Shown: piece after piece, positions 12,589 through 20,291 of the stretch | Layout: the number at the start of each line of letters is the position of its first letter | Numbering within the stretch: the stretch's first letter is position 1 | DNA from: an archaeon | GTDB lineage: Archaea; Nanobdellota; Nanobdellia; SCGC-AAA011-G17; GW2011-AR18 | Assembly (NCBI GenBank): GCA_023245385.1 | Contig: JAHFKM010000005.1 | Location: 1 to 24,442, forward strand | DNA length: 24,442 nt | Direction: 5' to 3' | The notes under the pieces: model-generated | Seen by the model: the letters and a program-made list of their open reading frames with translations, nothing else | Database searches by the model: none | Told to the model about the DNA's origin: nothing | Position numbers and translations under genes: made by a program

Positions 12589-14367
12589 CTATCCTTGCAC
12601 AATAGCTTTTATTCTTCGTATTCCAGAAGCGACCGCTTCTTCTTTTGTTATTTTAAATGAACCAAGTTCAGAAGTAGTAGCGACATGTGGTCCGGTGCAG
12701 ATTTCTCTAGAGTACCATCCTTTTTTTGGACCGACTGTGTAGACGGAAATGCGTTCTGGGTATTTCATGCCGAATTCTGCCTGCGCTCCTGATGCGAGAG
12801 CTTCTTTGAATGTTGTTTCTTCGCGAGTGATAGTGAGATTTTTTTTAATAATATCATTAACTTCGTCTTCTACTTTCTTGATTTCTTCAGGAGTTAACTT
12901 TCTTGAAAAATTAAAGTCAAAACGAAGTCGTTCTCGAGTAATGTTAGATCCTTTTTGAGTAATATTTTTATCCAAAACTTTTCGTAAAGCTTCATTGAGT
13001 AAGTGAGTCGCTGTGTGGAGTTTTCTGCTTGCACCAGAATCATCAGCAAGTCCAGATTTGAATATTCCCGCGGAAGCAGTTCTGCTCAAATCCTGATGTT
13101 TTTGAAATTCTTTATTGTATCCCCCTACTTCTACTTTTATATTTTTTTCTTCTGCAAGCTCTTGAGTGAATTCAATTGGAAAGCCATAACTTTGAAAAAG
13201 TAAGAACGCTTCTTTTCCTGTTAAAATATATTTGCCTTTACTCATCTTTTCAAATTCTTTAATACCTTTCTCTAGAGTTTGGTTAAATTTTGTTTCTTCA
13301 ATTTGTAATTGTTCTTTGATGAAACTGCGATTTTTTTCTAATTCGTTATAATCTGAATAAATTGTGAGAACAGAATCAATTAACTCTGTCATAAACGGTT
13401 TTTTAATGCCCAATATTTTTCCGTAGCGAATCGCCCTCCGAATTAACCTTCTTAAGACATAGCCTTGTCCGATGTTTGATGGTTTGATTGCTCGATGATC
13501 TCCGAGGATGAGGATTGTTGCTTTGAGGTGGTCTGCGACGATTCTCATTGCTTTCTCATTCTCTTTGTATTTTTTTCCAGAAAGAGTTTCTATTTTATAG
13601 ATAATAGTCTGAAAGAGAGAAGTTTGATAGACATCTTCATATCCATTAAGAACTGCGAGCGTTCTTTCAACACCCATTCCAGTGTCAACATTTTTTTGTT
13701 TGAGTGGAATAAATGTTCCTTCTTTTGTTTTTTCATATTCCATGAAAACGTCGTTCCAGATCTCTAACCAATCTTCATCTTGAGGATCAAAGGTTTTTGG
13801 AGTTTTTTTGCTAGTGTTTTTCCAGTAGAACATTTCTGTGTCTGGTCCGCATGGTCCGACTTCTCCTGCTGGTCCCCACCAGTTGTTTTCTTTTGGTAAG
13901 TATGCGATTCGTTCTTTTGGAATTCCTAGAGCAATCCAGATTTTTGCAGATTCTTCGTCTTTTGCTGCGTCTTTGTCCCCTTTGAATACAGAAACTGCGA
14001 GTTTGTCAATTGGGATCTTAAGAACGTTCGTTAAGAATTCAAAGCTGTATTCTATTGCTTCTTTTTTAAAATAATTTCCAAGCGACCAGTTTCCGAGCAT
14101 TTCAAAGAAGGTGTTGTGACTTGCGTCTCCTACTTCGTCTATGTCTCCAGTTCGAATACATTTTTGTACACCGGCAAGTTTTTTCCCTAGCGCGTGTTGT
14201 TGTCCTAAGAGAAACGGAACAAGAGGATGCATGCCTGCTGTCGTGAAAAGAACGGTGGGATCGTTTTCGGGAATGAGAGAAGAAGAAGGAATAGTTTTAT
14301 GTTTTTTAGAAGTAAAAAAGTCTAAGTACGCTTTGATAAGTTCTTGTCGTGTTTTAAAATATTGCAT
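12589..14367 (-). CDS. alaS: Alanyl-tRNA synthetase, short bacterial-type form without C-terminal domain
   Basis: Charges tRNA-Ala and edits mischarged Ser/Gly. Class II signatures: PTVLFTTAGMHPLVPFLLG (37-55), GDIDEVGDASHNTFFEMLGN (74-93) and NVDTGMGVERTLAVL (226-240). The tRNA-recognition helices follow (about 270-370). The editing domain has both zinc-binding pairs, HTATH (451-455) and CTGPH (557-561). The protein ends at 592, directly after the editing domain, so the DHHA1/C-Ala part present in the usual 850-900-residue enzymes is missing. This compact form and the motif spelling are like bacterial enzymes, especially those of small-genome CPR bacteria, not the standard archaeal AlaRS; transfer from bacteria is my inference. 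The TATA box 27 bp before the ATG shows a native archaeal promoter. Oligo-T tracts follow the stop. Confidence 0.95.
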   Translation of the reverse strand: MQYFKTRQELIKAYLDFFTSKKHKTIPSSSLIPENDPTVLFTTAGMHPLVPFLLGQQHALGKKLAGVQKCIRTGDIDEVGDASHNTFFEMLGNWSLGNYFKKEAIEYSFEFLTNVLKIPIDKLAVSVFKGDKDAAKDEESAKIWIALGIPKERIAYLPKENNWWGPAGEVGPCGPDTEMFYWKNTSKKTPKTFDPQDEDWLEIWNDVFMEYEKTKEGTFIPLKQKNVDTGMGVERTLAVLNGYEDVYQTSLFQTIIYKIETLSGKKYKENEKAMRIVADHLKATILILGDHRAIKPSNIGQGYVLRRLIRRAIRYGKILGIKKPFMTELIDSVLTIYSDYNELEKNRSFIKEQLQIEETKFNQTLEKGIKEFEKMSKGKYILTGKEAFLLFQSYGFPIEFTQELAEEKNIKVEVGGYNKEFQKHQDLSRTASAGIFKSGLADDSGASRKLHTATHLLNEALRKVLDKNITQKGSNITRERLRFDFNFSRKLTPEEIKKVEDEVNDIIKKNLTITREETTFKEALASGAQAEFGMKYPERISVYTVGPKKGWYSREICTGPHVATTSELGSFKITKEEAVASGIRRIKAIVQG

Positions 14368-14389
14368 AAAAGAAAAAGAGTGGAAGAGG

Positions 14390-14398
14390 TATTTAAAG
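14390..14398 (-). promoter_or_regulatory. alaS: TATA box for alaS
   Basis: Minus-strand CTTTAAATA centred 27 bp before the ATG at 14367; leaderless transcript expected. Confidence 0.6.
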
Positions 14399-14439
14399 AT
14401 TTCAGGTAAAAAAATTTTTGAAAAAGTAGAGATTGAAAG

Positions 14440-14449
14440 TTATATAAAC
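14440..14449 (+). promoter_or_regulatory. TATA box for the hicB-like/pirin operon
   Basis: TTATATAAAC centred about 27 bp before the ATG at 14471. Confidence 0.6.
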
Positions 14450-14470
14450 AATAAAATTTATTAAAAACTT

Positions 14471-14623
14471 ATGAAAATTAAGACGATCGTAAAGAGAGGA
14501 GAAAAACAATACGTTGCTCTCTGTCCAGAATTAGATGTTGTTAGTCAAGGATACACGCAAGCAGAAGCAGTAAGGAATCTTAAAGAAGCAGTTGAATTGT
14601 ACATCGAGGTTATGGGAATTTAA
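14471..14623 (+). CDS. HicB-like (UPF0150) small protein
   Basis: A 50-residue protein with the compact beta-beta-alpha pattern of HicB-like proteins: strand MKIKTIVKRGEKQYVALC, then PELDVVSQGYTQAEAVRNL with the G.T..EA..N..EA motif, then helix KEAVELYIEVMG. In HicAB toxin-antitoxin systems this domain neutralises the HicA mRNA interferase and is usually followed by a DNA-binding domain; here the protein ends after the partial RNase H-like fold. No HicA-like double-stranded-RNA-binding toxin gene is next to it: upstream is alaS on the other strand, and downstream, two bases away, is pirin. So it is a solitary member, common in archaea and not necessarily an antitoxin. Start supported by a TATA box 27 bp upstream. 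Confidence 0.85.
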   Translation: MKIKTIVKRGEKQYVALCPELDVVSQGYTQAEAVRNLKEAVELYIEVMGI

Positions 14624-14625
14624 AG

Positions 14626-15318
14626 ATGGGAGCAATTCTTATTCGTTCAAAGGATCGTGGTTTAACAAAAGGAGGTTGGTTAGAGAGTAGGCATAGTTTT
14701 AGTTTTGGGAATTATTATCATCCGAAGAGAATGGGTTTCGGAGCTTTGAAAGTTCTGAATGAAGATTGGATTAAGCCCGATTCTGGTTTTCCTTTTCATT
14801 ATCATGAGAACTTTGAGATCATTACGATTGTTCTTGAGGGTTCTTTGCAGCATGAGGATACGCAAGGGAATAAAGAAGTAATAAATACTAATGAGGTTCA
14901 AAGAATGTCTGCCGGTTCTGGGATTCGGCATGCGGAGGTTAATATTTCGAAGACAGAGCAGGTACATTTGTTTCAGATTTGGATTGAGCCTACGAAAAAG
15001 AATGTGAAGCCGTCTTATGAACAGGGAAGTTTTTTTTTAAAGAAGAACGAATTAGTTAGGATTATTTCTAAAGATACGATTCCAATTAATCAGGACGCAG
15101 AACTTTCCTTGTTAGAAGTAGAAAAAGGAAAAGAGCTAGAATACCAATTAAAAAATCCTTCAAGAGGGTTGTGGATTCAGCTAGCGAAAGGAACTATAGA
15201 AATAGAGAATAAACTTTTGAAAGAAGGCGACGCGTTGGCTGTTGTTGAAGAAGAGAGTGTTGTTTTAAAAGCTAAAGAAGAAAGTAAAGTATTGTTCTTG
15301 GAAGTTCCTTTGAAATGA
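14626..15318 (+). CDS. Pirin family protein (YhhW-like)
   Basis: A bicupin, iron-binding protein; bacterial relatives can act as quercetin 2,3-dioxygenase or as redox-dependent regulators, and the physiological role here is not known. The 230-residue length is typical. The N-terminal cupin has the four metal ligands: His58 and His60 in PFHYHENFEI, and His102 and Glu104 in GIRHAEVN. The preceding segment GWLESRHSFSFGNYY and LNEDWIKPDSGFPFH are strong pirin signatures. The C-terminal cupin (about 150-230) has no ligand set, as usual. It follows the HicB-like gene by two bases and is probably co-transcribed with it. T- and G-rich codons resemble those of the exonuclease III and GST-like genes and differ from the thermosome, which suggests a bacterial origin. 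Confidence 0.93.
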   Translation: MGAILIRSKDRGLTKGGWLESRHSFSFGNYYHPKRMGFGALKVLNEDWIKPDSGFPFHYHENFEIITIVLEGSLQHEDTQGNKEVINTNEVQRMSAGSGIRHAEVNISKTEQVHLFQIWIEPTKKNVKPSYEQGSFFLKKNELVRIISKDTIPINQDAELSLLEVEKGKELEYQLKNPSRGLWIQLAKGTIEIENKLLKEGDALAVVEEESVVLKAKEESKVLFLEVPLK

Positions 15319-15338
15319 GTATGCTAGACAAAAGGAAT

Positions 15339-15397
15339 CTTTATAAATTATTCCCCTATACCCCTATTCTACAAAGCAATGAAAATGTTTATGGAGG
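15339..15397 (+). promoter_or_regulatory. Thermosome promoter and leader with Shine-Dalgarno site
   Basis: CTTTATAAAT (15339-15348) predicts transcription start near 15370, giving a leader of about 34 nt. The leader carries GGAGG (15393-15397) six bases before the ATG at 15404, the strongest Shine-Dalgarno site in the window. This is unusual here, where most genes look leaderless, and fits a highly translated gene. Confidence 0.65.
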
Positions 15398-15403
15398 CAT
15401 AAA

Positions 15404-17032
15404 ATGGCACAACAACAACCCATCTTTATCATGTCTGAAAATTCACAAAGAACAATGGGAAGAGACGCACAAAGAACAAACATCCTCGCAGCAAAATTAG
15501 TCGCGGAAACAGTACGAACAACCCTAGGTCCAAAGGGTATGGACAAAATGTTAGTTGATTCTTTAGGAGATATTATTGTTACAAATGATGGAGTTACAAT
15601 CCTTCAAGAAATGCAAATAGAACATCCAGCAGCAAAAATGATTGTCGAAGTCGCAAAAACTCAAGAAAAAGAAGTAGGAGACGGAACAACAACAGCAGTG
15701 ATCTTAGCAGGAGAACTATTAAAAAACGCAGAATCATTATTAGAAAAAGAAATTCATCCAACAATGGTCGCGAAAGGATACAGAATGGCCGCTGAAAAAG
15801 CTCATGAAATTCTCAACACCATTGCTGAAGATATTACCATAAAAGACACAGCAACCTTAAAAAACATCGCGATGACAGCGATGACTGGAAAAGGCGCAGA
15901 AGTCGCCAAAGAAAACTTATCAGAACTTATCGTAACCGCAGTAAAACAAGTAACAGACATTCAAGATAACGAACTTTCCATCGACAGTGAAAATATTAAA
16001 TTAGAAAAAAAAATCGGCGCAGGAATAGAAGACTCTGAACTCATTCAGGGAATCATCCTAGACAAAGAAAAAGTACATCCAGCAATGCCAAGAAGAATAG
16101 AAAATCCAAAAATAGCACTACTCGATATAGCTGTAGAGATTAAAGACACAGAAACTGACGCGAAAATTCAAATTACAGACCCTTCCCAACTCCAAGGATT
16201 TTTAGATATGGAAGATAAAATGCTAAAGAGCATGGTTGAAAAAATAATTAACTCAGGCGCGAACGTCGTCTTCTGCCAAAAAGGCATTGATGATGTCGCT
16301 CAACATTATCTGGCAAAAAAAGGAATCTACGCCGCCAGAAGAATTAAAAAATCTGACATGGAAAAATTATCAAGAGCAACAGGCGCAGTCATCATCAGCA
16401 ATTTAGATGACCTTACACCAAAAGATCTTGGTTCTGCAGGCCTTGTTGAAGAAAAGAAAATCTCCGACGAAGACATGACTTATGTAACAGAATGCAAAAA
16501 GGCAAAAGCAGTCACACTTTTAATCCGCGGCGGAACACAACATGTCGTTGACGAAGTCGAAAGAGCAATTAAAGACGCAATAGGAGACATTTCAGCATCT
16601 TTGAAAGAAGGAAAAGTCGTCGCTGGAGCAGGAGCTGCAGAAGTAGAAGTCGCTCGTGGCTTAAGAAAATTCGCAAATTCTTTATCAGGAAGAGAACAAT
16701 TAGCAGTCCTCGCCTTTGCAGACGCAATGGAAGTCATCCCCATCACCCTCGCTGAAAACGCAGGACTAGACCCTATCGATATGCTTACAGAAATCAAGGC
16801 AGCACACGACAAAGGACAAAAATGGGCTGGCTTAGACGTCTTTTCAGGAAAAATAACAGACGCTTGGAAACGCGGAGTCATTGAACCTTTGAAAATTAAA
16901 ACACAAGCTATCAAATCAGCTTCTGAAGTCGCTGAATTAATTTTAAGAATTGACGACGTCTTAGCTTCATCCGGGAAGAGCGCTGGTCCCGCGATGCCTC
17001 ATGGTGGAATGCCTGGAATGGGAATGGAGTAA
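15404..17032 (+). CDS. ths: Thermosome subunit (group II chaperonin)
   Basis: ATP-driven cytosolic chaperonin that folds proteins in a double-ring chamber with a built-in lid. The 542-residue length is normal. Hallmarks in order: NILAAKLVAETVRTTLGPKG (26-45) and MDKMLVD, the nucleotide-binding TNDGVTIL, the ATPase motif EVGDGTTTAVILAGELL (around 90-106), the apical domain with helical protrusion (about 210-370), GAGAAEVEVARGLR and the final GGMPGMGME tail typical of archaeal subunits. Translation starts from a Shine-Dalgarno leader. Two other Met codons follow close by (residues 10 and 18), but the Shine-Dalgarno spacing favours this one. Coding strand is A/C-rich with C-ending codons. A small hypothetical gene follows after 9 bases. 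Confidence 0.97.
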   Translation: MAQQQPIFIMSENSQRTMGRDAQRTNILAAKLVAETVRTTLGPKGMDKMLVDSLGDIIVTNDGVTILQEMQIEHPAAKMIVEVAKTQEKEVGDGTTTAVILAGELLKNAESLLEKEIHPTMVAKGYRMAAEKAHEILNTIAEDITIKDTATLKNIAMTAMTGKGAEVAKENLSELIVTAVKQVTDIQDNELSIDSENIKLEKKIGAGIEDSELIQGIILDKEKVHPAMPRRIENPKIALLDIAVEIKDTETDAKIQITDPSQLQGFLDMEDKMLKSMVEKIINSGANVVFCQKGIDDVAQHYLAKKGIYAARRIKKSDMEKLSRATGAVIISNLDDLTPKDLGSAGLVEEKKISDEDMTYVTECKKAKAVTLLIRGGTQHVVDEVERAIKDAIGDISASLKEGKVVAGAGAAEVEVARGLRKFANSLSGREQLAVLAFADAMEVIPITLAENAGLDPIDMLTEIKAAHDKGQKWAGLDVFSGKITDAWKRGVIEPLKIKTQAIKSASEVAELILRIDDVLASSGKSAGPAMPHGGMPGMGME

Positions 17033-17041
17033 ACCCTTCCT

Positions 17042-17500
17042 ATGGATATTTTTAAATTCGCACCATTACCCCAATTATACCAACTCGGTAATATCCGACC
17101 TGAGGAGATCGCAGAAAAACTAGAATTTCTAGAATCAATCATAACAAAATGCATTCCAAAAGTTCGTTTATTTCCCTTATTAGAAAAACAAGATCCTTTC
17201 AACAGAATCAAGATTCTCGAAAGTATTTATGAAGATTATTTGAATGATAATTATGATATAACTAAAGTTACCTCTCTCGTTGACCGCAGATCTTTAGAAA
17301 AATTGTATCAAGAAGAAAAAGAAAAAACCTACAGAGGAGATCCAAAAATATTTTTCACTGTAGAAAGAAAAATAGAATTACTCCATAAAACACTCAAAGC
17401 AAAAGCACCAAACCTCATTCCTTTACCAACCAACTCCCAAGAGGGAGACTTAAAAATTCTTGAAACAACCTATATTGATCTTTTAACACAAAGAGTTTAG
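17042..17500 (+). CDS. Hypothetical protein (152 aa)
   Basis: Not recognised. It starts nine bases after the thermosome stop and has no TATA box of its own, so it is probably read from the chaperonin transcript. The protein, starting MDIFKFAPLPQLYQLGNIRP, is mostly helical with many Lys and Glu residues, with predicted helices around EEIAEKLEFLESIITKCIP, NRIKILESIYEDYLND and VERKIELLHKTLKAKAP, and ends DLKILETTYIDLLTQRV. No membrane segment or metal motif. Its stop interlocks with the stop of the convergent cysS gene (17497-17500). Linkage to the chaperonin might mean a helper role, but nothing in the sequence proves it. Confidence 0.7.
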   Translation: MDIFKFAPLPQLYQLGNIRPEEIAEKLEFLESIITKCIPKVRLFPLLEKQDPFNRIKILESIYEDYLNDNYDITKVTSLVDRRSLEKLYQEEKEKTYRGDPKIFFTVERKIELLHKTLKAKAPNLIPLPTNSQEGDLKILETTYIDLLTQRV

Positions 17501-18900
17501 ATTTTTTTAATAATAGTCTTTCCTTTCGTGTCATCCAAAACATATCCCTTCTTTTTTATCTCATCTCTCAAACGATCTGCTTCTATCCAGTTTTTATTTC
17601 TCCTTGCTTCTTCTCTCCGCTGAACTAACACTTCAACTTCTAAAGAAAGCTCTTCTTTTTCTTCTAAAATACCAAAAAACGCGTTCCATTGTTCAAATTT
17701 TTTTAAAATAAATTTCGTGTCTCCTTGAGCTACTTTATTCTTATCCATTAAAATATTAACATAACGAATTAAATCAAAAAGAACAGTTAATGCTTTTGCC
17801 GTTTCAAAATCATCATCCATCGCCTCTTCAAATTTTTTCCCAACTGTTTCCACTCTTTTTTTAATTGAAACAATCTTCTTTCCACCTGAATAGTTTTTTA
17901 AATTCCTCACAAAATCATGAATTCTTTCTAAAGAACTCTTCGCCTGCCTTAAAACCTGTTCAGAAAAGCTAACAGGATTTCTGTAGTGAGTCGAAAGAAA
18001 AAGAAAGCGCAAAACCTTCGAATCATAATAAGAAAGAACATCCCTTATTGTAGAAAAATTCCCTAAAGATTTTGACATCTTTTCGTTGTTACTATTAACA
18101 AATCCCGTATGAAGCCAATACCTAACAAAAGGTACTTTCCCCGAGATAGATTCCATCTGAGCGATCTCAGCTTCATGATGAGGAAAAATAAGATCTATAC
18201 CCCCACCATGAATATCATACTGATTTCCTAACTCTTTTTCTGTAATTGCCGTATCCTCTATGTGCCAGCCAGGACGACCAGTTTCAATTTCTGTTTCCCA
18301 AAACGGTTCTCCTTCTTTTGAAAATTTCCATAAACAAAAATCTCCTTTGTTTCTTTTCCCTTCATTCTCATCAATTCTCGAAACAGAGTCTTCTGCTTCG
18401 TTTTTTGTTCTCTTTGCTAACTTCCCATAATCCTTACATTTACTTAAATCAAAGTAATAACCATCTGAAATCCTATAAGCATAACCCTTTTTAATAAGCC
18501 TTTTGACCTGCGAGACAATTTCAGCAATATACTCTGTTGCTCGCGCGTATTTGTTTACAGAATTTATACCAAGTTTTTGCATGTCTTCGAGATAAAGTTT
18601 TTCATAGGTTCTAGCGACAGTATCCCAACTTGTTTTTTCCTCTGCAGCTTTTTTAATAATCTTGTCATCAATATCCGTTATGTTTTGCAAGTAGAAGATT
18701 TTGTACTTTTTGTAATGTAAATACTTTGCAATGACATCAAACTGAACATAAGTTTTCGCATGACCTAAGTGAGACAGACCATATACAGTTGGTCCGCAGA
18801 CAAACATTTTAACATTCTTACTTTTCAAAGATTTGAAAACTTCTTTTTTTCCTGTTAAGGTATTGTATACTCTCAGCACCACACTAAGTTTGTTATTCAT
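17497..18900 (-). CDS. cysS: Cysteinyl-tRNA synthetase
   Basis: Class I synthetase that charges tRNA-Cys; 467 residues is normal. The catalytic domain begins MFVCGPTVYGLSHLGHAKTY, containing the first zinc ligand Cys35 and the HLGH form of the HIGH motif (44-47). The ATP-binding KMSKS is intact at 274-278 in NNEKMSKSLGNF. The zinc site is altered: the segment that is normally GWHIECSAM reads GWHIEDTAI, so the second Cys ligand is Asp216, while His241 and Glu245 in FPHHEAEI are kept. The helical anticodon-side domain (about 300-410) and a short C-terminal domain with WIEADRLRDEIKKKGY follow, the usual ending of the family. The ATG is the first in frame; the promoter is not clear, only A/T-rich sequence. 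Convergent with the gene downstream of the thermosome. Confidence 0.95.
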   Translation of the reverse strand: MNNKLSVVLRVYNTLTGKKEVFKSLKSKNVKMFVCGPTVYGLSHLGHAKTYVQFDVIAKYLHYKKYKIFYLQNITDIDDKIIKKAAEEKTSWDTVARTYEKLYLEDMQKLGINSVNKYARATEYIAEIVSQVKRLIKKGYAYRISDGYYFDLSKCKDYGKLAKRTKNEAEDSVSRIDENEGKRNKGDFCLWKFSKEGEPFWETEIETGRPGWHIEDTAITEKELGNQYDIHGGGIDLIFPHHEAEIAQMESISGKVPFVRYWLHTGFVNSNNEKMSKSLGNFSTIRDVLSYYDSKVLRFLFLSTHYRNPVSFSEQVLRQAKSSLERIHDFVRNLKNYSGGKKIVSIKKRVETVGKKFEEAMDDDFETAKALTVLFDLIRYVNILMDKNKVAQGDTKFILKKFEQWNAFFGILEEKEELSLEVEVLVQRREEARRNKNWIEADRLRDEIKKKGYVLDDTKGKTIIKKI

Positions 18901-18998
18901 CTTTTTTTAAATGTTTGGATAGTCTTATTGCTTTTTTAATTTAAAAAAAATAAATTGAAGAAATTCAGAGATCTGAACGATTCGAAGAATTCTTAATA

Positions 18999-19112
18999 AT
19001 GATACAAACAGAGTACCCAAACCTAGAAAGCAAATTAGCAAAAGTAAAAGAAGCTTTTGATACACTTGGCTCAATCTCAGGTAATTATTTTGATAACTTA
19101 AAGAAACTTTAG
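18999..19112 (+). CDS. Possible small protein (37 aa)
   Basis: The frame MIQTEYPNLESKLAKVKEAF then DTLGSISGNYFDNLKKL ends in TAG and reads like the end of a helical protein. The same frame is open upstream to a TAA at 18951-18953, adding the equally protein-like IEEIQRSERFEEFLI, but there is no ATG, GTG or TTG in that part. So either the 37-residue form is made from a leader of some tens of bases, or this is the remains of a longer gene. An A/T-rich region at 18936-18950 could serve as a promoter. No family recognised. Confidence 0.3.
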   Translation: MIQTEYPNLESKLAKVKEAFDTLGSISGNYFDNLKKL

Positions 19113-19252
19113 ATCCTACTCTTTTTTCCCTCTAAAAAAATTCCTCTTTTAAAATTCTGAGCCTCACCAATCCTTCCACAAAAATCGAACCTTCTACAGA
19201 ACCAATAAAGTGTAAATACTCTCTTGAAACAAACTATCCTACTTACACAATT

Positions 19253-19262
19253 CTTATTAAAG
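19253..19262 (+). promoter_or_regulatory. mtnP: TATA box for mtnP
   Basis: CTTATTAAAG centred about 26 bp before the ATG at 19283. The stretch 19113-19252 before it holds nothing that I can support. Confidence 0.55.
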
Positions 19263-19282
19263 AATAATAAATAATTTTATCA

Positions 19283-20020
19283 ATGGCAAAACTAGGAATT
19301 ATCGGCGGTTCAGGACTGGATGACCCACAAATCTTAGAAAACTCGGTAGAGAAGGAAGTTGCAACACCTTATGGTTCCCCTTCTTCTCCCCTGACCTGTG
19401 GAAAAATCCAAGGTGTAGATGTGGTTATCCTTGCTCGTCATGGAAAACATCATGCGATTATGCCCACAAAAATAAACTTTCAAGCAAACATTTGGGCTCT
19501 CTATCAAGAAGGATGCACCCATATTCTCGCAACAACAGCTGTAGGCTCCTTGAAAGAAGAAATTAAACCTGGAAACTTAGTCTTTCCAAACCAATTCATT
19601 GATTTTACAAGATTAAGAAGTCTAACATTTTTCACAGACAAAGTAGTTCACACACCAATGGCAGATCCTTTTGACAAAAAGCTAAGAAATCTCTTAGTCG
19701 AAACAAGTAAAGAATTAAAATTGGAATATACCAAAGACGTTACCCTCCTCACCATTGAAGGACCAAGGTTCTCAACAAAAGCAGAAAGCAAAATGTTTCG
19801 AACATGGGGCGCAGATATTATCAACATGTCTTCATGTCCAGAAGTTATCCTAGCAAATGAACTCGCAATTCCCTATCAGGCGATCGCAATGGCAACAGAT
19901 TATGACTGTATTTTTGAAGACAGACCACCAGTCACCTTTGAAGAAGTACTAAAAACCATGCAAGAAAACGCGGAGAAAGTAAAACACCTCCTTGTGGAAG
20001 TTATTAAAAAACTACGATGA
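19283..20020 (+). CDS. mtnP: S-methyl-5'-thioadenosine phosphorylase
   Basis: Splits methylthioadenosine (a by-product of polyamine synthesis and of other SAM-using reactions) with phosphate to adenine and methylthioribose 1-phosphate. The 245-residue length and motif order match the trimeric nucleoside phosphorylase family: LGIIGGSGLDD with the phosphate loop, ARHGKHHAIMPTKINFQANI, ATTAVGSL, the phosphate-binding TIEGPRFSTKAES, NMSSCPEVILANEL around the ribose and base, and ATDYDCI, where the Asp pair contacts the purine N7 and amino group. The NMSS...DYDC pattern favours the MTA enzyme rather than guanosine/inosine-specific PNP. TATA box 26 bp upstream supports the start. Its TGA overlaps a following ATG, but the frame there is only 19 codons. 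Confidence 0.93.
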   Translation: MAKLGIIGGSGLDDPQILENSVEKEVATPYGSPSSPLTCGKIQGVDVVILARHGKHHAIMPTKINFQANIWALYQEGCTHILATTAVGSLKEEIKPGNLVFPNQFIDFTRLRSLTFFTDKVVHTPMADPFDKKLRNLLVETSKELKLEYTKDVTLLTIEGPRFSTKAESKMFRTWGADIINMSSCPEVILANELAIPYQAIAMATDYDCIFEDRPPVTFEEVLKTMQENAEKVKHLLVEVIKKLR

Positions 20021-20076
20021 AAGAAATTAAATATCTTAAACAAGACCTACTCTTTGTAGAACTTTCTTTACTATAA
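20017..20076 (+). other. Tiny frame overlapping the mtnP stop (19 codons)
   Basis: ATGA overlap with the mtnP stop, then MKEIKYLKQDLLFVELSLL and TAA. The overlap is typical of coupled genes, but the product is too short to judge. It may be what is left of a former downstream gene. Confidence 0.2.
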
Positions 20077-20081
20077 GCGCG

Positions 20082-20242
20082 TATTTATATTCTTCCATTT
20101 ACCCATTCAAACTTAAATTTTACAGCTCTATCCTGTTACACCATTTATTTATCTTACCATTCTTGCAAGCAGTCTTGGTGCTGCAAGGTTTGCACACAAA
20201 ATTCTGGACAAATACAAAGAGCTAAAGCTTTTAAGAGGATAA
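20082..20242 (+). other. TATA box followed by an open frame without ATG, candidate small membrane protein or remnant
   Basis: TATTTATATT (about 20082-20091) predicts transcription start near 20113. From 20117 a frame is open for 41 codons to TAA (20240-20242): LQLYPVTPFIYLTILASSLG then AARFAHKILDKYKELKLLRG, which looks like one transmembrane helix followed by a basic tail. The first codon at the right place is ATT, not ATG. It could be a small gene with a rare start, or one whose ATG was lost. No homologue recognised. Confidence 0.3.
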
Positions 20243-20261
20243 AAAAAAACTGAGTAAATAA

Positions 20262-20270
20262 TCTTATTAA
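20262..20270 (+). promoter_or_regulatory. TATA box for the DUF457-like gene
   Basis: TCTTATTAA centred 26 bp before the ATG at 20292. Confidence 0.55.
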
Positions 20271-20291
20271 GATAAAAATACTGTCACACTT

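Noticed and set aside
16480..16914. 144-codon open frame on the minus strand inside the thermosome gene
   Set aside because: It lies wholly inside a certain gene, has no promoter and has the Ser/Ala/Pro-rich composition of an antisense shadow frame.
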